NCBI GenBank assembly: GCA_946480495.1
Contig: CAMLKO010000044.1
Location: 1 to 7,625 of the forward strand
Reading direction: 5' to 3'
Source of the DNA: an uncultured Caulobacteraceae bacterium
Lineage (GTDB): Bacteria; Pseudomonadota; Alphaproteobacteria; Caulobacterales; Caulobacteraceae
Length of the DNA: 7,625 nt
Within the stretch, counting starts at the first letter, position 1, and each line of letters starts with the position of its first letter. Below are positions 1 through 4,147 of this stretch, piece after piece. The position numbers and the translations under genes were made by a program. Below the pieces are notes generated by a model. That model saw nothing but the letters and a program-made list of their open reading frames with translations. It made no database searches and was not told the origin of the DNA.

Positions 1-216
1 CAGCCGCTTGCCGAGGGTGGCGAAATCCTCTTCGGCCGAAAGGTCGACGATGGCGCCTTCCAGCTGCCGGTCGCTGACGGCGGCGGCGGCCGCGGCGGCC
101 CCTCGCGCGGCCAGCGCCGGCCAGCCGAGCTTGGCCAGCCCGTCGGCGAGCGGGCCGGTCAGGAATTCGTCCCGCGAGACGATCAGAATGCGGGCGTCAG
201 CCGCCAATGGTTTCAT
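1..216 (-). CDS. Receiver-like (response regulator) protein, N-terminal fragment
   Basis: The gene runs off the left edge, so only the first 72 residues are visible. They read as a CheY-like fold start: a first strand ARILIV (residues 8-13), a helix around 18-31, an Ala-rich stretch with seven consecutive Ala at 40-46, and a strand AIVDL (55-59) placing Asp58 at the usual phospho-acceptor position. The two acidic residues normally following the first strand (VDD in PleD or CheY-type receivers) are Ser14-Arg15, so the Mg2+ pocket looks degraded. The ATG at 216 lies just after an in-frame TAA. Its AAGGG is almost abutting, so TTG at codon 4 (8 nt from AAGGGA) is an alternative start. The output domain is not visible. 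It could be a two-component regulator or a PopA/PleD-like diguanylate-cyclase relative; that is a guess. The racemase gene is divergent, with 128 bp between start codons. Confidence 0.6.
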   Translation of the reverse strand, partial: MKPLAADARILIVSRDEFLTGPLADGLAKLGWPALAARGAAAAAAAVSDRQLEGAIVDLSAEEDFATLGKRL

Positions 217-289
217 CCCTTACGATTCGCATGAGGGAATCGCATGGAAGACATTAGCAGGCGGTTAGGAACGCTGAGAGTGCGGCGTC

Positions 290-319
290 TTGCCTGACCT
301 TCCGTCATGGCGGCTAGGT
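290..319 (+). promoter_or_regulatory. Candidate promoter for the racemase gene
   Basis: TTGCCT at 290-295 and GCTAGGT at 313-319 are separated by 17 bp. The downstream element resembles the GCTA-containing -10 box reported for Caulobacter housekeeping promoters, but the spacing is longer than the 10-14 bp usually given for that extended consensus. If used, transcription would begin near 325, just before the Shine-Dalgarno at 333-338 and downstream of the GTG codons at 318 and 321. This is a weak match and an inference. Confidence 0.25.
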
Positions 320-332
320 GGTGGAAAGCAAA

Positions 333-338
333 GAGGAG
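333..338 (+). promoter_or_regulatory. Ribosome binding site that fixes the racemase start
   Basis: GAGGAG lies 6 nt before the ATG at 345. The in-frame GTG codons at 318 and 321 have no comparable site, so this decides the start in favour of ATG 345. Confidence 0.75.
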
Positions 339-344
339 CGCGTG

Positions 345-1472
345 ATGGGCAAGGGACCGCTGTCGGGGCTGAAGGTGCTGGAGTTCGCCGGGATCGGGCC
401 GGGGCCCTTCTGCGGCATGCTGTTGAGCGACCTGGGCGCAGACGTCGTGCGCATCGACCGCAAGGGGTCGGGCAGGGCGGCGCCGTGGGACATCACCGCG
501 CGCGGCCGACGCTCGGTGGCGCTGGACCTGAAGCAGCCGGCGGCGGTGGAAACCTGCCTCAAGCTGATGGAAACGGCCGACGCCGTGTTCGAGGGCTTCC
601 GCCCAGGCGTGATGGAGCGGCTGGGCCTTGGCCCCGACATGGCGCTGAAGCGCAATCCCAAGCTCGTCTATGGCCGGATGACCGGCTGGGGCCAGACCGG
701 GCCCTACGCCAAGGCCGCCGGCCACGACATGAACTACATCGCCATTACCGGCGCGCTGCACGCCATCGGGACGACCGACAAGCCGGTGCCGCCGCTGAAC
801 CTGGTGGGCGACTTCGGGGGCGGGGCGCTCTACCTCGCCTTCGGGCTGCTGGCCGGCGTCATCCAGGCGCGCGAGACAGGGCAGGGGCAGGTGATCGACT
901 GCGCCATGAGCGACGGCGCGGCCTCGCTGATGGCCATGTTCTACGGCTTCAAGGCGGCCGGCATGTGGAAGGACGAGCGGCGGACCAACCTGCTCGACGG
1001 CGGCGCCCACTTCTACGACACCTACCAGTGCGCGGACGGGAAGTGGGTTTCGATCGGCTCGATCGAGCCGCAGTTCTACGCCCTTCTCCTTGAGAAGACC
1101 GGGATTACCGACCCGCAGTTCAAAGGCCAGATGAATCGCGATGAGTGGCCGCAGATGCGCGAAAAGCTCGCCGCCGTGATCGCCACCAAGACCCAGGCCG
1201 AGTGGTGCGAGCTGATGGAGGCCAGCGACGTCTGCTTTGCGCCCGTGCTGACGCTGGAGGATGCGCCCAAGCACGCCCACAACGCCGCGCGCCAGACCTT
1301 CGTCGACATCGGCGGCGTCACCCAGCCCGCGCCCGCGCCGAGGTTCTCCGCCACGCCCGGCGAGATCCAGGGCCCGCCGCCGGCGATCGGCGCCCACAAC
1401 GAGGCGGCGCTCACCGACTGGGGCTTTGCGGCCGCGGACATCGAGACCCTCAAAGAACAGGGCGCGCTCTAA
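345..1472 (+). CDS. Alpha-methylacyl-CoA racemase (CoA-transferase family III)
   Basis: The 375-residue protein belongs to the CaiB/BaiF (family III) fold and to its racemase branch. Family enzymes interconvert (2R)- and (2S)-2-methylacyl-CoA thioesters by alpha-proton exchange, serving oxidation of branched-chain or sterol-derived acyl-CoAs in the cytosol. It closely follows the Mycobacterium tuberculosis enzyme MCR as I remember it: [18 protein letters not shown] at 4-21, GADVVRIDR at 31-39, MTGWGQTGP at 112-120, and [13 protein letters not shown] at 148-160. The catalytic pair appears as His127 (in AGHDMNYI) and Asp156 (in VGDFGGG). Glu241 (in SIEPQFY) matches the MCR active-site glutamate. 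Length is normal for the family and nothing looks broken. The start is ATG 345, chosen for its GAGGAG site. The gene seems monocistronic: the upstream gene is divergent and 195 bp follow before the next start. A CoA-transferase activity cannot be excluded, but the His/Asp motifs favour a racemase. Confidence 0.93.
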   Translation: MGKGPLSGLKVLEFAGIGPGPFCGMLLSDLGADVVRIDRKGSGRAAPWDITARGRRSVALDLKQPAAVETCLKLMETADAVFEGFRPGVMERLGLGPDMALKRNPKLVYGRMTGWGQTGPYAKAAGHDMNYIAITGALHAIGTTDKPVPPLNLVGDFGGGALYLAFGLLAGVIQARETGQGQVIDCAMSDGAASLMAMFYGFKAAGMWKDERRTNLLDGGAHFYDTYQCADGKWVSIGSIEPQFYALLLEKTGITDPQFKGQMNRDEWPQMREKLAAVIATKTQAEWCELMEASDVCFAPVLTLEDAPKHAHNAARQTFVDIGGVTQPAPAPRFSATPGEIQGPPPAIGAHNEAALTDWGFAAADIETLKEQGAL

Positions 1473-1488
1473 AAAACGCCTGTTTTCA

Positions 1489-1510
1489 TTCAGCCGCGGT
1501 TCAGCCGCGG
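1489..1510 (+). repeat. Perfect tandem 11-bp repeat TTCAGCCGCGG x2
   Basis: Two exact head-to-tail copies of TTCAGCCGCGG occupy 1489-1499 and 1500-1510, 16 bp after the racemase stop codon. The 11-bp period puts both copies on about the same DNA face, as expected for a regulator binding as a tandem dimer. CCGCGG is itself palindromic, so the block can also form a short CCGCGG/CCGCGG hairpin with a TTCAG loop. No T-tract follows, so a terminator role is unlikely. It lies about 26 bp upstream of the candidate promoter of the yihY-like gene. Confidence 0.7.
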
Positions 1511-1535
1511 GGCCGCAATCTGCCGGCGTGGATGC

Positions 1536-1563
1536 TCGACACGCTCTCCCGTCCCTCGATAGT
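1536..1563 (+). promoter_or_regulatory. Candidate promoter for the yihY-like gene
   Basis: TCGACA at 1536-1541 (5 of 6 to TTGACA) and GATAGT at 1558-1563 (4 of 6 to TATAAT) are separated by 16 bp. Initiation would fall near 1570, giving a leader of roughly 100 nt containing the compound hairpin at 1582-1642. The tandem repeat would then be centred near -70, a typical activator position. Predicted by eye only. Confidence 0.35.
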
Positions 1564-1581
1564 GGCGGGCGTCCAACCAGG

Positions 1582-1642
1582 AAGATGGCAAGGTCATCCT
1601 GGCGGCGCGCCGTATCCCCATACGGCGCGCCGTTGCCATTTT
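1582..1642 (+). promoter_or_regulatory. Compound hairpin in the leader of the yihY-like gene
   Basis: An inner perfect 13-bp stem pairs 1603-1615 with 1620-1632 around a CCCC loop. Directly outside it, 1582-1591 pairs with 1633-1642 as a 10-bp stem containing one G-T wobble, leaving an 11-nt one-sided bulge at 1592-1602. The structure ends 25 nt before the ATG of the next gene and leaves its ribosome binding region (about 1650-1659) free. The inner stem is followed by TTGCCATTTT rather than an immediate T-run, so it is not a classic terminator. It could be a leader regulatory element or a repeat-derived palindrome. Confidence 0.6.
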
Positions 1643-1667
1643 GAGCGACGAGGGGCAGGTTCCGGCC

Positions 1668-2597
1668 ATGTCCGAATCCCGCTGGCGCGAGTTCGATCCG
1701 CTCTACTGGCTGCGGGAAGCCCTGCATGTCACCGGCAAGGCGCTCAGCCGCATGTGGGGCCGCGACGTGATGCTCTACACGGGCGGCGTCTCCTTCTTCG
1801 TGATGCTGGCCGTCTTTCCGGGGCTGGCCATCGCGATCGGCCTCTACAGCCTGCTGACCGACCCGGCGCAGGTGGCCCAGCAGATGGACGTGCTGGCCCA
1901 GGTCGTGCCTCCCGGCGCCAAGGGGCTGATCACCGACCAGCTGGCCAGGCTCGCCCGGACCCCGCACATCGCCGTCTCCACCCAAAGCGGGATCGCCGTG
2001 ATCATCGGGGGCTATGCGGCCCACCGGGGCTTCAAGGCGCTGTTGGCGGGGCTGTCGTTCATCCATGACGAGGACAACCCGCACGGCTTCTTCGGCTTCA
2101 ACTTCATGGCGCTGGTGGTGCTGATCTGCGCCTTTGCGCTGGCCGGCGCGGTGGCCGCGGTCTTCGTGTTCTTCCGGCTCCTTTCGGCGACGCTGCATAT
2201 CCGGCCGCTGGCGCATGTGTCCTGGCTCTACAGCGAATGGACCTGGACGAGCGCGGCGCTGGTCCTGGCCATGACGCTGATCTACCGCTTCGCCATGTCG
2301 CGCGAGCCGGTGGCCTGGCGGGCTTCGGTCGTGGGCGGGGCGGCGGCGACGGGGCTGTTCCTGTTCGCCTCGTGGCTTTGCGCCATCTACGTCGAGCAGG
2401 TGGCGCATTTTGGCGCGACGTACGGGTCGGTGGCCACCTTCGTGGTCTTCCTGATCTGGCTGTCGTGGAGCGTGAACGCGATCTTCTTCGGCGGGGCGCT
2501 GGCGACGGAGGTCGAGCTGGCCATCAAGGCCGCCGAGCCCAAGCTGCTGCCGGACCTGCGCGGCGAGCGGCCTATCGTTTCCGCACGCGGAAAGTAG
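1668..2597 (+). CDS. YihY/virulence factor BrkB family inner-membrane protein
   Basis: A 309-residue integral membrane protein of the YihY/UPF0761 family, formerly linked to ribonuclease BN by mistake. The family's molecular function is not settled. About six hydrophobic segments are visible, at roughly 42-62, 106-126, 146-170, 192-210, 220-240 and 253-280. Family hallmarks are the N-terminal segment with LYTGGVSFFVMLAVFPGL at 36-53, and the C-terminal YGSVATFVVFLIWLSWS at 252-268 followed by FFGGALATEVE at 273-283. The soluble N-terminus (1-35) is short and carries several charged residues; the C-terminus after 284 is polar. Length is typical. ATG 1668 is preferred over TTG 1641 because the purine-rich AGGGGCAGG (1651-1659) lies at a suitable distance from ATG and TTG 1641 falls within the leader hairpin. 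The last 26 bp overlap the 3' end of the leftward tusA-like gene. It is probably transcribed alone, from a promoter in the preceding gap. Confidence 0.9.
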   Translation: MSESRWREFDPLYWLREALHVTGKALSRMWGRDVMLYTGGVSFFVMLAVFPGLAIAIGLYSLLTDPAQVAQQMDVLAQVVPPGAKGLITDQLARLARTPHIAVSTQSGIAVIIGGYAAHRGFKALLAGLSFIHDEDNPHGFFGFNFMALVVLICAFALAGAVAAVFVFFRLLSATLHIRPLAHVSWLYSEWTWTSAALVLAMTLIYRFAMSREPVAWRASVVGGAAATGLFLFASWLCAIYVEQVAHFGATYGSVATFVVFLIWLSWSVNAIFFGGALATEVELAIKAAEPKLLPDLRGERPIVSARGK

Positions 2598-2793
2598 TTT
2601 CCGCCGCTTCCAGCAACTCCAGCCCCTGCTGGCCGCAGAAGTGCGGCACGTCGATCCGCGCCATCGGGTCGTCGGCCAAAAGGCGCACCACCGCGCCCGG
2701 TGACAGCCCCTCCAGCGCCCGCCGCAGCTTGAGCGTGGGGACCGGGCAGCGGCGCCCGCGAGCGTCGACCACGACATCCTCCTCACCAGCCAC
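2572..2793 (-). CDS. TusA-family sulfur-carrier / sulfurtransferase protein
   Basis: A small (73-residue) cytoplasmic protein of the TusA/YedF/SirA family, which carries persulfide sulfur on a conserved Cys, for example for tRNA thiolation or cofactor synthesis. The signature DARGRRCPVPTL (residues 10-21) places the active Cys at 16 with the CPxP motif intact. The downstream LADDPMARIDVPHFC matches the TusA pattern, with a second Cys in the HFC motif as in E. coli TusA. The frame also opens from TTG 2829 (85 residues), but that codon lacks a Shine-Dalgarno. GTG 2793 has AAGGCGG 5 nt upstream and gives a family-typical length. GTG 2772 also has a good AGGAGG but would cut the first strand short. 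The gene is divergent from ku with 53 bp between starts, and its end overlaps the yihY-like gene by 26 bp. No other tus genes are visible, so its sulfur donor and acceptor are unknown. Confidence 0.87.
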   Translation of the reverse strand: MAGEEDVVVDARGRRCPVPTLKLRRALEGLSPGAVVRLLADDPMARIDVPHFCGQQGLELLEAAETTFRVRKR

Positions 2794-2798
2794 CGCAA

Positions 2799-2805
2799 CC
2801 GCCTT
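2799..2805 (-). promoter_or_regulatory. Ribosome binding site supporting GTG start of the TusA-like gene
   Basis: On the minus strand AAGGCGG differs by one base from AAGGAGG and lies 5 nt before GTG 2793. It favours this start over TTG 2829. Confidence 0.5.
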
Positions 2806-2836
2806 TCGCGCCAGGGCGTTGAAGCCCAATAGTTTC

Positions 2837-2842
2837 GGAGGA
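2837..2842 (+). promoter_or_regulatory. Ribosome binding site of ku
   Basis: GGAGGA sits 4 nt before ATG 2847, a strong site. Only 53 bp separate this ATG from the divergent tusA-like start, so the ku promoter probably lies in that gap or within the tusA-like coding region. Confidence 0.75.
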
Positions 2843-2846
2843 AATC

Positions 2847-3707
2847 ATGGCGCCGCGTCCTACCTGGCAAGGCCACCTGCGCCTGTCGCTGGTGACCTGT
2901 CCCGTGGCTCTCTACACCGCGACACAGGCCACGGGCGATGTGCGTTTCAACATGCTCCACAAGGACACGCACAACCGCATCAAGATGATCCCGACCGACC
3001 CGGAGACGGGACCGGTCGAGCGGTCCGAGATCGTCAAGGGCTACGAGTACGAGAAGGGCCAGTACATCATCGTCACGCCCGAGGAGATCGAGTCCGTGCG
3101 GCTGGAGAGCACCCGCACCATCGACATCGAGCGGTTCGTGGAGGCCGACGACATCGACCGCCTCTACTGGAACGACCCCTACTTCCTGATGCCCGACGGC
3201 AAGCTGGCGCTGGAGGCCTTCACCGTCATCCGCGAGGCGATGCGCGAGACCGACAAGGTGGCGCTCGGCCGGGTGGTGATGCACCAGCGCGAGCGGCTCC
3301 TGGCGCTCGAGCCCCGCGACAAGGGCCTGCTGGCCTACACCCTGCGCAGCCGCGACGAGGTGCGTAACCCGAAGAGCTATTTCGACGACATTCCCGACCA
3401 CAAGGCCGATCCGCAGATGATCGCCATCGCCGAGAAGATCATCGAGCAGCAGTCCGGCCCCTTCGACCCCACCGAGTTCAAGGACCGCTACGAGGATGCC
3501 CTGCGCGCCCTGATCGCCGAGAAGCAGAAGGGCAAGGGCCGCGTGGTCCACGTCGAGGAGCCGCAGGACACCAACGTCGTCGACCTGATGGAGGCGTTGC
3601 GGCGCAGCCTTGGCCACAGCGGCGGCGAACGGCGCAAACCGGCGGCGCGCAAGGCGGCTCCGAAGAAGGCCGTGGCCAAGGCGCACGCGCGCAAGCGGGC
3701 GTCGTAG
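2847..3707 (+). CDS. ku: Bacterial Ku, NHEJ DNA end-binding protein
   Basis: The 286-residue protein is a homodimeric ring-forming Ku that threads onto double-strand DNA ends, bridges them and recruits LigD in NHEJ. The Ku core spans about residues 5-255: WQGHLRLSLVTCPVALYTAT at 7-26, the FNMLHKD segment at 34-40, EIVKGYEYEKGQYIIVTPEE at 61-80, TIDIERFVEADDIDRLYW at 91-108, YFLMPDGKLALEAF at 112-125, and FDPTEFKDRYEDALRALIAEK at 206-226. The bridge region around 135-185 includes the conserved RERLLALEPRDKGLLAYTLR (148-167). Residues 257-286 form a Lys/Arg/Ala/Pro-rich tail like the basic extensions described for mycobacterial Ku, likely adding DNA contact or LigD interaction. Length is normal for bacterial Ku and no residue looks missing. 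The start is set by GGAGGA just upstream. The partner gene ligD lies 440 bp away in the opposite orientation, so the two are neither co-transcribed nor divergent. Confidence 0.96.
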   Translation: MAPRPTWQGHLRLSLVTCPVALYTATQATGDVRFNMLHKDTHNRIKMIPTDPETGPVERSEIVKGYEYEKGQYIIVTPEEIESVRLESTRTIDIERFVEADDIDRLYWNDPYFLMPDGKLALEAFTVIREAMRETDKVALGRVVMHQRERLLALEPRDKGLLAYTLRSRDEVRNPKSYFDDIPDHKADPQMIAIAEKIIEQQSGPFDPTEFKDRYEDALRALIAEKQKGKGRVVHVEEPQDTNVVDLMEALRRSLGHSGGERRKPAARKAAPKKAVAKAHARKRAS

Positions 3708-3772
3708 GGGGCCGGAGTCTCCACTGGCCACGATCGCCTTCGCGCGCACGGACGCAGGCCAGGCGCGCGCAG

Positions 3773-3795
3773 GTGCGCATATGTGCGCGCGCGCA
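3773..3795. other. 23-bp strictly alternating purine-pyrimidine tract
   Basis: From 3773 to 3795 every base alternates purine and pyrimidine, mostly GC and GT/CA steps with a central CATATG. Such tracts are the classic substrate for Z-DNA under negative supercoiling. In GC-rich DNA it may be chance. It lies about 65 bp downstream of the ku stop. Confidence 0.5.
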
Positions 3796-3959
3796 GGCGT
3801 TCGAGCGGTTCTCAAGGCGGCGGGCGAGAGGCGTAGTGGGGCTCATCCGGTCAGGATAAGGCCGCAGGGGAGGGGGCGGATAAGTTGGTTGGGGGAGGGT
3901 CGAAGTGGGGTCGGATGTATCGGGTTTATTTGTCTTCATCCCTTCACGCTCAACCAACC

Positions 3960-4070
3960 GTCATCCTCGGGCTTGTCCCGAGGACCCCTCTGTCGGCCGC
4001 ACGGATGGTTCTTGTTCTGCAGCTGCCGGGCAGCTGAAGCAGGGGTCCCAGGCACAAGGCCTAGGATGAC
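3960..4070. repeat. Composite palindromic repeat (REP/MITE-like, inverted arms)
   Basis: Two 30-bp arms, 3960-3989 and 4041-4070, are inverted copies matching at 25 of 30 positions, both beginning GTCATCCT when read inward. Each arm forms its own hairpin: 7-bp stem around CTTGT in the left arm, and an equivalent stem with the same loop (one G-T wobble) in the right. All five differences between arms lie in the stems and preserve pairing. The centre carries a further palindrome, CAGCTGCC/GGCAGCTG (4020-4036). The GTCATCCTCGGGCTTGTCCCGAGGACC type is, from memory, a very common dispersed repeat in alphaproteobacterial genomes. No transposase is nearby, so any movement would be in trans. Confidence 0.8.
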
Positions 4071-4096
4071 GATGTTGGGTTGGATCGTTCTGAGAG

Positions 4097-4145
4097 CCCC
4101 CTCATCCGGCCCTTCGGGCCACCTTCTCCCGCGAGGGGAGAAGGG
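4097..4145. repeat. Second palindromic repeat abutting the ligD stop codon
   Basis: This element contains two hairpins in tandem: GGCCC-TTC-GGGCC (4108-4120), then a perfect 9-bp stem CCTTCTCCC/GGGAGAAGG (4122-4130 with 4136-4144) around a GCGAG loop. It begins CCCCCTCATCCGG and is, from memory, a common dispersed intergenic repeat in Caulobacterales and Rhizobiales. It ends 3 bp from the ligD TAG, so the ligD mRNA would carry both hairpins immediately after its stop. They may protect the 3' end or aid termination, although no U-tract follows. Confidence 0.7.
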
Positions 4146-4147
4146 TT

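Larger units (their letters stand above)
3708..4147. other. 440-bp non-coding gap between convergent ku and ligD
   Basis: No credible gene is seen; open frames here are compositional. The first 250 bases hold a CG-alternating tract (3773-3795) and a G-rich plus-strand stretch (about 3860-3915). The remainder is made of two palindromic repeats (3960-4070 and 4097-4145). The phrase CTCATCCGG occurs both at 3842-3850 and inside the second repeat, which could mean a decayed copy near 3840. Neither ku nor ligD has a clear T-tailed terminator here. Confidence 0.7.

Noticed and set aside
268..289. EcfG-type general stress promoter (GGAAC at 268) ahead of the racemase
   Set aside because: The -10 partner CGTT is not found at the expected spacing of 16-17 bp.
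318..344. GTG start at 318 for the racemase
   Set aside because: The extra nine residues contain the Shine-Dalgarno of the ATG at 345 and have no ribosome site of their own.
1472..1510. Rho-independent terminator after the racemase
   Set aside because: The AAAAC/GTTTT hairpin is weak, and the CCGCGG hairpin has no following T-run, so a terminator call is not supported.
213..3815. Very long minus-strand open frame (about 1200 codons) under the racemase, yihY-like and ku genes
   Set aside because: It is antisense to three well-supported genes, shows only low-complexity Arg/Gly/Leu/His-rich sequence with no recognisable domain, and is explained by GC-rich codon structure.
3960..4145. CRISPR array
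   Set aside because: The repeats are inverted and palindromic, of two different types, with no regular spacers or cas genes.
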